A DNA stretch of 64,000 nt from Kaistella antarctica (GTDB taxonomy: Bacteria; Bacteroidota; Bacteroidia; Flavobacteriales; Weeksellaceae): assembly GCF_900109615.1 (NCBI RefSeq), contig NZ_FOIX01000003.1:558001-622000 (forward strand). The letters are read 5' to 3'. Shown here piece after piece: positions 16,972 to 27,638 of this stretch; position 1 is the stretch's first letter, and the number at the start of each line of letters is the position of its first letter. The position numbers and the translations under genes are program-made. The notes under the pieces were generated by a model, which worked only from the letters and a program-made list of their open reading frames with translations, was not told where the DNA came from and searched no databases.

Positions 16972-17727
16972 ATGAATTCTGCTGAAGACTTATCGCTAAA
17001 TAAAATAGCAAAAATCACCTTACTCTTTTGGCTAATGAAAATTGTCGCCACAACACTCGGCGAAACTTTAGGTGATTTTATCGCTCAAACTCTAAATCTC
17101 GGGTATCTTGTAGGAATTGGGATTACCTTAGTTTTCTTTTTAATTACCCTCTGCTTACAACTTTCAGCGAAGAAATATGTTCCCGCTTTTTTCTGGTTAG
17201 TCATTATTGGAACGACAACTTTAGGAACTGAAATTTCAGATTTTATAGACCGAAGTTTGCATTTAGGTTATGCGCTTGGAAGTTTAATCCTGATTGCCTG
17301 TCTTTTATTAACCCTCTATCTTTGGTATTTAAAATACAAAAATCTGGAAGTCTCGCCGATTGTCGAAAAACAAAAGGAAATCTTCTTCTGGGTTGCAGTC
17401 TTATTTTCAAACAGTTTAGGAACTGCCTTTGGAGATTATTTGAATGATGGTTTAGGTTTGAGTTATCTGGTCGGAGCAGCGATTACTTTGTCAGTTATTA
17501 TCGTGGTCGTCTTACTGCATTCCTTTACCAAAATCAACCATATCCTTTTATTCTGGATTGCGTTTGTTTTTACACGCCCGTTTGGTGCAACTTTCGGAGA
17601 TTTTTTAACCAAGCCTATTGCTAAAGGTGGCTTGGACTTGGGAACTTTGAATGCATCGCTAATTTCAATCGCGATCATGATTGCCTTAATTATCATTGCG
17701 CACCAGAAAGAAAAAATTAAATCCTGA
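16972..17727 (+). CDS. COG4705/DUF347 membrane protein with four internal repeats
   Basis: 251 aa, about eight transmembrane helices. Four copies of a two-helix repeat are visible, each beginning FW and carrying a small-residue/Gly/Asp motif: TLGETLGDFI, TLGTEISDFI, SLGTAFGDYL and PFGATFGDFL. The first three continue to LNLGYLVG, LHLGYALG and LGLSYLVG; the fourth has GLDLGTL. This is the pattern of the DUF347 repeat, found four times per protein in COG4705 membrane proteins. Function is not established. The conserved acidic residue in every repeat suggests an ion or small-solute path. It is a single gene; I see no clear promoter. Confidence 0.85.
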   Translation: MNSAEDLSLNKIAKITLLFWLMKIVATTLGETLGDFIAQTLNLGYLVGIGITLVFFLITLCLQLSAKKYVPAFFWLVIIGTTTLGTEISDFIDRSLHLGYALGSLILIACLLLTLYLWYLKYKNLEVSPIVEKQKEIFFWVAVLFSNSLGTAFGDYLNDGLGLSYLVGAAITLSVIIVVVLLHSFTKINHILLFWIAFVFTRPFGATFGDFLTKPIAKGGLDLGTLNASLISIAIMIALIIIAHQKEKIKS

Positions 17728-17852
17728 TTGTGACATGATATTTTCCTTAGTTTCAACAACTATATATTTAAAAAATATAAAATTCAATTGTTAGAAATGG
17801 GTTTTCATCTTGTCGGTAACTTCTGGGATAATGGCAATCTCAGGAATGTGAT

Positions 17853-17885
17853 AAAAAAATCCCGTCATGATAAAAAACGGAATTT
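17853..17885 (-). terminator. Terminator after the broken erythromycin-esterase-like gene
   Basis: On minus, AAATTCCGT (17885-17877) pairs with ACGGGATTT (17865-17857), with one wobble pair, and is followed by a T run. It lies about 75 bases after the stop at 17960. Confidence 0.6.
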
Positions 17886-17959
17886 ATATTGATGGTAAAA
17901 TATTTTTATCTATAGTAGATTCACGATGGTTAGTAATCATGTTCACATCTAAAAAGGGG

Positions 17960-19252
17960 TCATTTTTCTAAAACTTTCAATGCTGTAGTTTTCTTAAAGA
18001 AAAACAAGGCATCATAACGCATAGGAATTACTGTCGGTACAAATTGTCTTTCGTCTCTGGTAGGATTGTATACTACTCCTACTGCTCTATTACCCATTAT
18101 TTTTAGATTTTTCTCCTCTCGGTCTTTCTGATCAAAAATCATATAGAATTTTTCGTCAGCTATTTTATTCAATCTATATTCAATACTATTTGGAATGGCA
18201 GGCGGAATGCTCATTTCCTGCATGGGCGAACCCCAACCAGATCCTGCAATTACTTTACCTTCAAAAGTAGTAAAGCCGATTAACAATACCTTATCGGCGC
18301 CCATGTCTTCACGGCTAAGCTGCCCAATATTCTTCTCTTCCCGTTTTTGCATACTGGAATATTTTGCATCGCCAATATGCGTATTGTGTGCCCAAACTAT
18401 TCCTTTAGCATGATCTCCATAAAACGCTAATAAATCATTAACAGTTGCATGCATATGATGAACTCTTGAGTTCCAAGAAGCAGGTCCGTCTGAAGCTAAG
18501 CTCTCGCGGTAAAATTCCTCTGCATTTTGCACGACAATGCTATTCTGTAATAAGTAAAATTAAGTATCATCTGGAAGTGCTTTCAATTTCACTCGATTAT
18601 CCCTTACATAATCCACTACATTTTTGGTAGCTATCGCACACTTCTTTTTACCAGCACGAATTGCATCCGCATACTTCCAACTATCGCCGATATGTGGTGC
18701 GAAACATCCGTACTGATTTTTCACATACTTATAAGCAGCTTGATCCGTAGTCTTAAGTAATTCTAAGACCACTTTTTTCGAGTTCCATTCATCATAAACA
18801 TCCATGCCATAAAAGCCAACTTTTTTATTTTGGGGTAATTGATCATTATGATTTCTAAGCCATTCAGCGAGCTCTACAACCTCTTCATTTGCCCACATCC
18901 AGGTTGGCCATCGATCCAATTTTAGTAAGACTTCTTTGGCGTTACTAGCGGCACCGGGTACATTTTTCACATAATTGTTAAGATGGGATAAACTAGCGAA
19001 ATCACCTTCTACCGCAATGAAATTAAAATTCTGTTCCGCGATTAGCCTTCTTGAGATCTTGTCGCGCCAAAAATAATATTCGTGGGTTCCATGACTCGCT
19101 TCGCCTAGTAAAACTAGCCTCTTATCCACCGTCGCATCTAGAAGCGAATTTAAACTCGATGCATCTTTTAGCGGAATAACTTTATGTTCAAAATTTTGAG
19201 CGCAAGAAAACAAACTGGATAAAATCATTAAAAAACCTATTAAATGTTTCAT
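17960..19252 (-). pseudogene. Erythromycin esterase-family lipoprotein interrupted by one in-frame stop
   Basis: Two open stretches, 19252-18560 (230 codons) and the remainder to 17960, are in the same frame and separated only by a TAA at 18562-18560. Together they give about 430 residues, a normal length for this family. The first part has a signal with a cysteine (ILSSLFSCAQ, possibly a lipobox) and the family motifs LGEASHGTHEYYFWR, AVEGDFASL and GFYGMDVYDEW. The second part has IVWAHNTHIGDAK and the C-terminal RYDALFFF. After the stop the frame reads FYLLQN, and the usual family sequence at this point is EFYWLLQN, so the TAA probably replaced a GAA. It may be a recent nonsense mutation, a sequencing error or a readthrough codon. 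Confidence 0.88.
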
Positions 19253-19604
19253 GAATAACGTATTTATATGATCATCAATATAACGATTATTAAAGTAAGT
19301 TGAAATTGATTCAGGTTTGAGTTTTTTAAAGTTTCGCTATTTTTCATTAAATCTATTAAGGATTATAATCTGGAGATTCTAAGGATTTGGATATTTTAGG
19401 AATCTCGGTGGTAACAAATAATTTGTCTTATTTGTGAATCTTGTTTGCGACTCCGCTTGAACGGATCTTTTTGCGAAACGTAATGGAGCAAAAAAGTCGT
19501 AGTACTTCTACAAGCTCAGGAATTGTCGGCCAAAAAAAACCATTCAAACCAAAAAAATCCCGTCCTTATTATAAGACGGGATTTTTATATAGATAAGAAG
19601 ATTC
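19253..19604. other. Intergenic region between the esterase-like gene and atpC
   Basis: 352 bases. The left half is AT-rich with no gene. Bases about 19440-19590 are richer in GC and contain an open plus-strand frame without a start codon (ATPLERIFLRNVM then RSTSTSSG). This resembles repetitive pseudo-coding debris that I associate with Flavobacteriia intergenic regions, but I cannot confirm that. The right end is the atpC terminator. Confidence 0.45.
19553..19586 (-). terminator. Terminator of the atpD-atpC operon
   Basis: AAAAATCCCGTC (19553-19564) pairs perfectly with GACGGGATTTTT (19575-19586). A/T tracts on both sides make it bidirectional. It lies 18 bases after the atpC stop. Confidence 0.88.
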
Positions 19605-19886
19605 TTATTCGGCGAGAATAATTCCTTTATTATTACTGAATTCTACCACTCCACTTTTCATTTCAAAAGAAAATACGCTTTCCTTTTCGCTTTCTTTGGT
19701 GAAATGCTGACTGTATTCCTCTTTTATTTCATTGGTGAACACTTTTATTTTTCCTCCGTTTAGCGAAGTAACAATAGCGGCGTGATCTTTCATGATATGG
19801 AACTCACCATTTTTTCCGGGAAGCAAAACGGATTTTACTTCACCTTCAAAAACTACAAACTCCGGAGTTAAAATTTTGATATTCAT
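19605..19886 (-). CDS. atpC: F-type ATP synthase subunit epsilon
   Basis: 93 aa, short form with only the N-terminal beta-sandwich (MNIKILTPEFVVFEGEVKSVLLPGKNGEFHIMKDHAAI in outline). The C-terminal helical hairpin of longer epsilon subunits is missing, which is normal for Bacteroidota. It is part of the F1 central stalk, couples rotation to catalysis and acts at the inner membrane. It lies 79 bases after atpD in the same operon. The other F1Fo subunits are not in the window, as expected for this phylum where atpD and atpC sit apart. Confidence 0.95.
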   Translation of the reverse strand: MNIKILTPEFVVFEGEVKSVLLPGKNGEFHIMKDHAAIVTSLNGGKIKVFTNEIKEEYSQHFTKESEKESVFSFEMKSGVVEFSNNKGIILAE

Positions 19887-19965
19887 TTTCTTTGGGTTCT
19901 AGATTATGGGTTGTAGGTTGTAGGATTAGTGAACTATGACCTAAAACCAATTACCTAAGTCCTAA

Positions 19966-21546
<1,581 letters not shown>

Positions 21547-21616
21547 TCATATTTGCACAAAGTTACTTTAACGCTATTTTTACAGCAATATCCCCCACTC
21601 TAATTAAGAATTTCAG

Positions 21617-22537
21617 TTGATTATTACAGAAAACTTTATCGGTTCACTTCCCCAAAATCCTTTAGCACTTTCGATTGGGATGTTTGATGGTGTTCATTTT
21701 GGACATCAAAGTATTATCAAAAAACTTAAGTCCATTTCTGAAACTAAAAACCTGGAATCTGCTATTCTTACTTTTTGGCCTCATCCTAGAAAAATCTTTA
21801 ATCCAAACGATGATTTAAAATTATTGAACACCATCGAGGAGAAAAAATATTTGCTTCAGAAAAATGGATTGCAGCATTTATTCTTAAAAGAGTTCGATCA
21901 GGATTTCAGAAACTTAACAGGTGAAGAGTTCGTTAAAAAGATTTTGGTTGAAAAACTTCAAGTAAAACATTTGATTGTTGGTTATGATCACACTTTTGGT
22001 AAAAATAAAAGTGGTGATTTCTTATTATTAAAGGAAATGGGTCCCGAGTTCGGATTTGAAGTGGAACAAGTGGAAGCGGTAAATCATAAAAACTTTAACA
22101 TCAGTTCCACGCAAATTAGAAATGCCTTGTCCCATGGCAATGTTCTTTTGGCGAATGAAATGCTGGGTTACAACTACTCTATTTCTGGAACGGTTGTTCA
22201 TGGTAAAAAAATTGGTCGCACGATTGGGTATCCAACAGCCAATATTGAAGTTGATCCTATTAAATTACTGCCGAAAAAAGGAGCATATATTGTTGATGTA
22301 TTTGTAAGGGATTGCCATTATAAAGGAATGTTGAGCATCGGCACCAATCCTACCGTAAATGGAACGAAAGTTTCAGTGGAAGTTTATATTTTAGATTTTG
22401 ATGAAGATATTTACGGCCAAAAAATCTCCGTCAACTTCAGAGAATTTCTTCACGAGGAAATTAAATTTAATGATCTGGCGGAATTGATGGTTAGATTACA
22501 TGAGGATAAAAAGCTAACTGCAGAATTTAATTTTTAA
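21617..22537 (+). CDS. ribF: Bifunctional riboflavin kinase / FAD synthetase
   Basis: 306 aa from a TTG start. Makes FMN from riboflavin and then FAD. The N-terminal adenylyltransferase domain has GMFDGVHFGHQ (21-31) and ISSTQIRNAL. The C-terminal kinase domain has VVHGKKIGRTIGYPTANI and NPTVNGTKVSVEVYILDF. The length is typical. It is transcribed away from atpD. Its TAA overlaps the stop of the converging YjbR-family gene in a shared TTAA. Confidence 0.96.
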   Translation: MIITENFIGSLPQNPLALSIGMFDGVHFGHQSIIKKLKSISETKNLESAILTFWPHPRKIFNPNDDLKLLNTIEEKKYLLQKNGLQHLFLKEFDQDFRNLTGEEFVKKILVEKLQVKHLIVGYDHTFGKNKSGDFLLLKEMGPEFGFEVEQVEAVNHKNFNISSTQIRNALSHGNVLLANEMLGYNYSISGTVVHGKKIGRTIGYPTANIEVDPIKLLPKKGAYIVDVFVRDCHYKGMLSIGTNPTVNGTKVSVEVYILDFDEDIYGQKISVNFREFLHEEIKFNDLAELMVRLHEDKKLTAEFNF

Positions 22538-22887
22538 AGTTTCAATAATTCTTCTTTCATTTTCATTGTTAAAGATTTCACTACTAAATCGTAAGAATCA
22601 TCAATTAATTCCAAGATTAATTCCTTCTTCAAACCTTCACATAGCACCGAATTCCAGTGCGTTTTATTCATATGATACGCACCTTCAATTTGAGAATATT
22701 GTTCGCGGAGTTCTGCACTTTTTTCGGGATCAGCTTTTAAAGAAATAGTTAATGGTTGCTTTTCTAAAGGAATTAGGGCAAACATTTTTCCGGCAACTTT
22801 TAAAACCAAAGTTTCGGGATTAAACGGAAATGTTTCTTCTACTCCTTTTTTTAATTGGCAATGTTCTAAAACTTCAGTAATATTCAT
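22534..22887 (-). CDS. MmcQ/YjbR-family protein
   Basis: 117 aa, cytoplasmic, alpha/beta fold related to DNA-binding CyaY-like proteins. Family features: an early CQLKKGVEETFPF, then KVAGKMFALIPLE, ISLKADPEKSAELREQY and HMNKTHWNSV near the middle. Function is not established. It is convergent with ribF; the two stop codons overlap inside TTAA at 22534-22537, so no terminator fits between them. Confidence 0.92.
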   Translation of the reverse strand: MNITEVLEHCQLKKGVEETFPFNPETLVLKVAGKMFALIPLEKQPLTISLKADPEKSAELREQYSQIEGAYHMNKTHWNSVLCEGLKKELILELIDDSYDLVVKSLTMKMKEELLKL

Positions 22888-22987
22888 AATTATTTGTAAA
22901 ACCTGATTATTATAACGTGAATAGAAACAAATTTAGTAAATTTAAGATTGCGAAAATTATTCTTGACGTTCCATTAAAACAAAAATT

Positions 22988-23641
22988 ATGAAGGCTCTAA
23001 TAATAGGCGCGACTGGCGCAACTGGAAAAGACTTGGTTCATCAACTTCTGCAGGATCCTGATTTTAAAGAAGTTCATGTATTCGTCAGAAAACCTTTGAA
23101 AGTAGAAAACGAAAAACTTAAAGTTCACCTCGTAGATTTTGAAAAACCCGAAGAGTGGAAGAATTTGGTAAAAGGAGACGTGGCCTTTTCCAGTTTAGGA
23201 ACTACATTGAAAGTTGCTGGCAGTAAAGATGCTCAGCGCAAAATTGATGTTGATTATAATGCCCAATTCGCAAAAAGTGCCAAGGAAAACAACGTTGAAG
23301 ATTTTATTTTGGTTTCCGCTTACGGTGCCGATCGCAACTCCAATATGTTCTACTCTAAACTGAAAGGGGAATTAGAAGAAAAAATTAAAGAATTACATTT
23401 CAATCAACTAACTATCTTTCAACCTGGAATGTTGGAGCGTAAAAGTTCTGATCGCTTTGCTGAAGTTGCGGGTGCGAAAGTAATTATCTTTCTTAATAAA
23501 TTTGGTTTGCTTAAAAGTCAGAAGCCTCTACCAACCAATATTCTGGCTAAAGCAATGGTCAACGCTTCTAAAATTAAATCGAAAGGATATTCTAAAATTA
23601 AGTTGGGGAACATCTTCAGTTTTGCTGAAAAGCATAATTAA
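22988..23641 (+). CDS. NAD(P)-binding oxidoreductase (HTATIP2-like, SDR a5 type)
   Basis: 217 aa with a Rossmann fold. The dinucleotide-binding loop is IIGATGATGKDLV (5-17), followed by VHVFVRKPL, VAFSSLGTTLKVAGS and an SAYGAD...YSKLKGELE stretch, which holds the Tyr-x-x-x-Lys pair. It resembles HTATIP2/YwnB-like proteins. The substrate is unknown. It is a lone gene divergent from the YjbR gene. Confidence 0.85.
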   Translation: MKALIIGATGATGKDLVHQLLQDPDFKEVHVFVRKPLKVENEKLKVHLVDFEKPEEWKNLVKGDVAFSSLGTTLKVAGSKDAQRKIDVDYNAQFAKSAKENNVEDFILVSAYGADRNSNMFYSKLKGELEEKIKELHFNQLTIFQPGMLERKSSDRFAEVAGAKVIIFLNKFGLLKSQKPLPTNILAKAMVNASKIKSKGYSKIKLGNIFSFAEKHN

Positions 23642-23710
23642 TTTAAATAACAAAAGCCGTAAAGATCTTCAGTTCAAAATTTCGAGAATTCAGGATAACC
23701 TTTAGAATAA

Positions 23711-23741
23711 AAAAGCCGTTTCAACAAAATTGAAACGGCTT
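23711..23741 (-). terminator. Terminator of the pyrH-frr operon
   Basis: AAGCCGTTTCAA (23713-23724) pairs perfectly with TTGAAACGGCTT (23730-23741) over a five-base loop. The long T run is on the minus side. It may also serve the converging 22988 gene. Confidence 0.88.
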
Positions 23742-23760
23742 CTATATAATATGGAAAGTA

Positions 23761-24315
23761 TTACACTTTCATAATTTCAGCTTCTTTTACTTTAGCTTGT
23801 TCATCACACATTTTGATGTATTTATCGGTCAACTCCTGAATTTTCGATTCTTCATCTTTAATGATATCTTCAGAAACTCCGTCTAATTTACGAAGCTCTT
23901 TCATCCCATCTTGACGAGCGTTTCGAACGACTATTTTAGTAGACTCTGCTTCAGATTTGGCTTGTTTTGCCAATTCACGTCTTCTTTCCTCCGTTAATGG
24001 TGGAACATTCAAAATAATATTCTCGCCATTATTAGAAGGCGCAAAACCTAAGTTAGAATTGATGATTGCTTTCTCAATTGCTCCAATCGCAGTTCGATCC
24101 CACGGCTGGATAGAAATTGTCATCGCATCGGGAACCATCACATTGGCAACTTGGCTCAGCGGTGTTGGCGCGCCATAATATTCAACCATAACATCTTGTA
24201 CCATTGTGGTAGAAGCGCGTCCGGCTCTAATTTTCTGAAAAGCATGTTCCAAATGTTTAATGGCGGCATCCATTTCCTGCTTGACCATATCTACAATAAG
24301 TTCTAATTCTTCCAT
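23761..24315 (-). CDS. frr: Ribosome recycling factor
   Basis: 184 aa, the standard length. With EF-G it splits post-termination ribosomes. Canonical motifs: the RAGRAS pattern (FQKIRAGRASTTMVQDVMVEYYG), TPLSQVANV, ISIQPWD and LTEERRRELAKQAKSEAE. It lies 59 bases downstream of pyrH and shares its promoter and terminator, the common bacterial pyrH-frr order. Confidence 0.97.
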   Translation of the reverse strand: MEELELIVDMVKQEMDAAIKHLEHAFQKIRAGRASTTMVQDVMVEYYGAPTPLSQVANVMVPDAMTISIQPWDRTAIGAIEKAIINSNLGFAPSNNGENIILNVPPLTEERRRELAKQAKSEAESTKIVVRNARQDGMKELRKLDGVSEDIIKDEESKIQELTDKYIKMCDEQAKVKEAEIMKV

Positions 24316-24374
24316 TGTATCTTAAATTTCTATTTTAATATTTTATTTGAAGCACTCAAAAATAGGGTAATTTT

Positions 24375-25082
24375 TTATAAATTCACTAATGTTCCGATGG
24401 TTTCACCTTGAACTACTTTCAATAGATTGCCTTCTTTATTCATATCGAAAACAATAATGGGTAAATTATTTTCTCTGCTTAAAGTAAACGCCGTCATATC
24501 CATTACTTTCAAATCTTTTTCGAAAACTTCGGCGTAGGTTAAGTTATTAAATTTAACAGCATCAGCATTTTTTTCTGGATCAGAATCATAAATTCCATCG
24601 ACTCTTGTTCCTTTTAAAATAACATTGGCATCAATTTCAATTGCACGCAAAGTTGCCGCAGTATCAGTTGTGAAATACGGATTTCCCGTTCCAGCCCCGA
24701 AAATAACTACTCTGCCTTTTTCTAAATGACGCACTGCTTTTCTTTTAATGAATGGTTCGGCCACTTTATCCATTTCGATTGCACTTTGTAAACGGGTGAA
24801 AATGCCAGCATCTTCTAAAGCTCCTTGTAAAGCCATTCCATTGATTACCGTCGCCAACATTCCCATGTAATCACCTTGAACTCTATCCATTCCTTTCGCC
24901 GCACCAGCTAAGCCCCGAAAAATATTTCCGCCACCGATTACAATCGCTACCTGACAACCGATATCGACCACTTTTTTTATTTCTGCTGCATATTCTTTCA
25001 ATCGGTCATTATCGATTCCGTACTGGCGGTTTCCCATTAACGCCTCGCCACTTAATTTTAGAAGAATTCGTTCGTATTTCAT
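24375..25082 (-). CDS. pyrH: UMP kinase
   Basis: 235 aa from the ATG at 25082. The longer frame to 25133 only reads through the leader. Phosphorylates UMP to UDP in pyrimidine synthesis. Features: [56 protein letters not shown] and [16 protein letters not shown]. It is the first gene of pyrH-frr and divergent from porQ. Confidence 0.97.
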   Translation of the reverse strand: MKYERILLKLSGEALMGNRQYGIDNDRLKEYAAEIKKVVDIGCQVAIVIGGGNIFRGLAGAAKGMDRVQGDYMGMLATVINGMALQGALEDAGIFTRLQSAIEMDKVAEPFIKRKAVRHLEKGRVVIFGAGTGNPYFTTDTAATLRAIEIDANVILKGTRVDGIYDSDPEKNADAVKFNNLTYAEVFEKDLKVMDMTAFTLSRENNLPIIVFDMNKEGNLLKVVQGETIGTLVNL

Positions 25083-25114
25083 GTTTACAATTTTATTACT
25101 TTTTTTTTGCGGTA

Positions 25115-25122
25115 CAAATATA
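25115..25122 (-). promoter_or_regulatory. Candidate -7 element for pyrH-frr
   Basis: The minus strand reads TATATTTG 32 bases before the pyrH ATG. I found no convincing -33 TTG. Confidence 0.5.
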
Positions 25123-25220
25123 AGGAAACACAAATAATTTCGTTAATAGATTTATATTTACACCGAAATTATTTTTGAAAAGTACTTAAATATATTATTT
25201 TCGCATCTTTACCAAATCAA

Positions 25221-26219
25221 TTGAAAAAAATTACCGCATTTTCCACGATACTTATTGCTGGCTTACTGACTGCTCAGGAAGGAACGAGTGTTTACCCTTT
25301 TCTGAATATTCCTGCGTCTGCCAGACAAGCGGCCCTGGGTGGTGATGCCGTGTCAATTAGGGATTTTGATGTAAGTTTTGCAGCCGTAAATCCGGGTTTA
25401 ATGAACTTGGAACAAAGCGATATGATTTCGGTTAACTACGCTAATTATCTTGCCGGTTCGCAATACGGTACAATCAGTTATGTGAAAGATTTGGAACAAG
25501 GTCATCTGATTGGTTTCAATGCTCGTTATATGGATTACGGCAAAATGCCCAGAACCGATGAGAGTGCCACAATCGACGGAGAGTTTGGGGCGATGGATGC
25601 CTCGATTGGACTTTCCTACGCTTATCAGTTTGATGAAGATTTCACCATCGCAGGTGGAACTAATTTTATTACTTCAAAAATTGACAACTACACTTCTATG
25701 GCCGTGGTTGGAACAGCTGGAGTTACTTATCATAATCAAAAAAGTAAAGAAACAATTGCGTTAGTTTTTCGAAATTTCGGCTACCAATTCAAATCATTTA
25801 ATGGAACGCGGGAAAATGTAGCCTTTCGTATAGATTTGGGCTACACCAAGATTTTAGATGAATTTCCTTTAGCCTTTACAATCACGGCACACGATTTACA
25901 AAAACTCAATATTTCCCAAGATTTTAATAATAATGGACAGGAAATTAACTGGAGTCGTAAGGTTGCCGATCACTTTTCATTAGGTGCCGAACTTTTCCCA
26001 GAACAGGCTTTCAACATTCGTTTAGGCTACAATGTACGGCGCGGAAATGAACTCGCTGTTTTGGATCAAAGAAGTTTTGCCGGTTTATCTGCGGGCTTCG
26101 GAATTAAGATTTCAAGTTTCCGGTTTGATTACGCTCATGTGAGGTACCACAATGCTTCCAATGTTAATTTATTCGGCGTAACACTAGACTTAATCGAAGT
26201 TTCTGGAAATAGAAGATAA
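25221..26219 (+). CDS. porQ: Type IX secretion system protein PorQ
   Basis: 332 aa from a TTG start, with a signal peptide (MKKITAFSTILIAGLLTAQ). The mature protein begins SVYPFLNIPASARQAALGGDAVS, which is the PorV/PorQ-type barrel entry. It continues with FAAVNPGLMNLEQSD, and the C-terminal strands include FGIKISSFRFDYAHVRYH. It is an outer-membrane component of T9SS, in the attachment complex around PorU/PorV/PorZ. Its position just upstream of cmk is a known arrangement in Flavobacteriia, and the window contains several T9SS cargo proteins. Confidence 0.9.
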   Translation: MKKITAFSTILIAGLLTAQEGTSVYPFLNIPASARQAALGGDAVSIRDFDVSFAAVNPGLMNLEQSDMISVNYANYLAGSQYGTISYVKDLEQGHLIGFNARYMDYGKMPRTDESATIDGEFGAMDASIGLSYAYQFDEDFTIAGGTNFITSKIDNYTSMAVVGTAGVTYHNQKSKETIALVFRNFGYQFKSFNGTRENVAFRIDLGYTKILDEFPLAFTITAHDLQKLNISQDFNNNGQEINWSRKVADHFSLGAELFPEQAFNIRLGYNVRRGNELAVLDQRSFAGLSAGFGIKISSFRFDYAHVRYHNASNVNLFGVTLDLIEVSGNRR

Positions 26220-26393
26220 TTTTCTTTAGAATAAATATTTATTAAAAAAGTTCCTTTCAAACAAGAAGGAATTTCTTGTATTGTAATATGTCAAATTGAC
26301 TTATAGAGTTCGATAATAGAAGCATTTTTTTTAACCACTGAGTAGTTCTACAATTAACTTGTACCCTTCAAAAATTTTCAGGAAATTTGTCTT

Positions 26394-27068
26394 ATGAGAA
26401 AACCTGTAATTGCTATCGACGGCTACTCTTCTACTGGCAAAAGTTCGATTTCTAAAATTATCGCTCAGAAACTGGGTTTGGTACATTTAGATACCGGAGC
26501 GCTTTACCGTGGGATCACCTATTTTGCTTTAAATAATTGCCTCGGCGCTAATGGTGAAATCAATTTATCAGATCTCTTCAACAGGTTTAATGAAATTCAA
26601 TTAGAATTCAAACTAGTCGATACCGAATTGGTGATGTTCCTGAATGGACAAGATATTTCTACAGAAATTAGAACCAATCAAATCTCACAAAATGTAAGTT
26701 TAATTGCCAGCCAAAAAGAAGTGCGCGATTTTTTACTCGATGCTCAACGAAGTATGGCTGAAAAAGGCGGCGTGATCATGGATGGACGTGACATCGGTAC
26801 CGTAATTCTGCCTAAAGCAGATTTTAAGTTCTTTCTGACAGCAAGTATTGAAGAACGGACAAAAAGACGCTTTCTGGAATTAAAAGGTTTAGGCATTGAA
26901 ACCGATGAAAATAGCGTCCGAGAAAACCTTGTTTCTCGAGATAAGACAGATAGCGAACGAGCGGTTGCTCCTCTAAAAAAAGCAGAAGATGCCATTGTTA
27001 TTGACAACTCTAATTTCACCAAAATTGAAACAATTGATTTGATATTGTCTCACCTTAGTCACTTTTAA
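26394..27068 (+). CDS. cmk: Cytidylate kinase
   Basis: 224 aa. Phosphorylates CMP and dCMP. The P-loop is GYSSTGKSS (10-18), slightly unlike the usual GPSGAGKG form. It is followed by LDTGALYRGITYFAL, MDGRDIGTVILPKADFKFFLTAS and RDKTDSERAVAPLKKAEDA. It lies 174 bases after porQ. No clear promoter was found in the gap, so co-transcription with porQ is possible. Confidence 0.96.
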   Translation: MRKPVIAIDGYSSTGKSSISKIIAQKLGLVHLDTGALYRGITYFALNNCLGANGEINLSDLFNRFNEIQLEFKLVDTELVMFLNGQDISTEIRTNQISQNVSLIASQKEVRDFLLDAQRSMAEKGGVIMDGRDIGTVILPKADFKFFLTASIEERTKRRFLELKGLGIETDENSVRENLVSRDKTDSERAVAPLKKAEDAIVIDNSNFTKIETIDLILSHLSHF

Positions 27069-27175
27069 CATATTTTAAGACTGTTGCTTTTTTCTTTGGT
27101 ATATTAATTGTAACTTTAGAAGAGACGGAGAAATCCATCACCCAAAATTTATTAACTATTAAAAAATTAACTAAG

Positions 27176-27559
27176 ATGTCAAAGAAAGGTAGTAACGCAG
27201 CAAGTGTATTAGCAGGTTTATTAGCAGGAGCAGCAGCAGGTGTTGTTCTTGGAATGCTTTACGCTCCAGAAGAAGGTGCAGAAACAAGAAAAAAAATCAA
27301 AACTAAAGCTGGTGATTTGAAAGACCAAGCGGTTGATCAATACGGTAAAGTTTCTGAGAAAGCAAAAGAGCAGTATGAAGACGTGTCTGGAAAAGTAAAA
27401 AATCAGTACGATAGTATTTCTTCTCAAGTTAAAGAAACTACTGATAAAGTAGTTAGCTCTGTAAAAGAAGGCTATGACAAATACAAAGATCAAGCAATCG
27501 CTACAACGAAAGAAGTTGCAGAAGACGTTGAGAATAAATTAGACGGAATGAGATCGTAA
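27176..27559 (+). CDS. YtxH domain-containing protein
   Basis: 127 aa. A Gly/Ala-rich membrane segment at about 9-28 (SVLAGLLAGAAAGVVLGMLY) leads directly into APEEGAETRKKI, the YtxH signature. The rest is a long charged amphipathic helix with repeated KDQAVDQYGKVSEKAKEQYE-like heptads. Such proteins are inner-membrane anchored and often stress induced. It is the first of three genes that resemble the E. coli yqjD-yqjE-yqjK arrangement, but a terminator separates it from the second. Confidence 0.9.
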   Translation: MSKKGSNAASVLAGLLAGAAAGVVLGMLYAPEEGAETRKKIKTKAGDLKDQAVDQYGKVSEKAKEQYEDVSGKVKNQYDSISSQVKETTDKVVSSVKEGYDKYKDQAIATTKEVAEDVENKLDGMRS

Positions 27560-27588
27560 TTTCTACGACAATTTATTCCTATAAAATA

Positions 27589-27617
27589 AAAAGGAACTTA
27601 GTTTAAGTTCCTTTTTT
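27589..27617 (+). terminator. Terminator after the YtxH gene
   Basis: AAAAGGAACTT (27589-27599) pairs with AAGTTCCTTTT (27605-27615) across a five-base loop, with a T run. It may be partial, since the next gene starts only 22 bases later with no clear promoter between. Confidence 0.8.
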
Positions 27618-27638
27618 TGTAACTTTAAAAAAAATATT

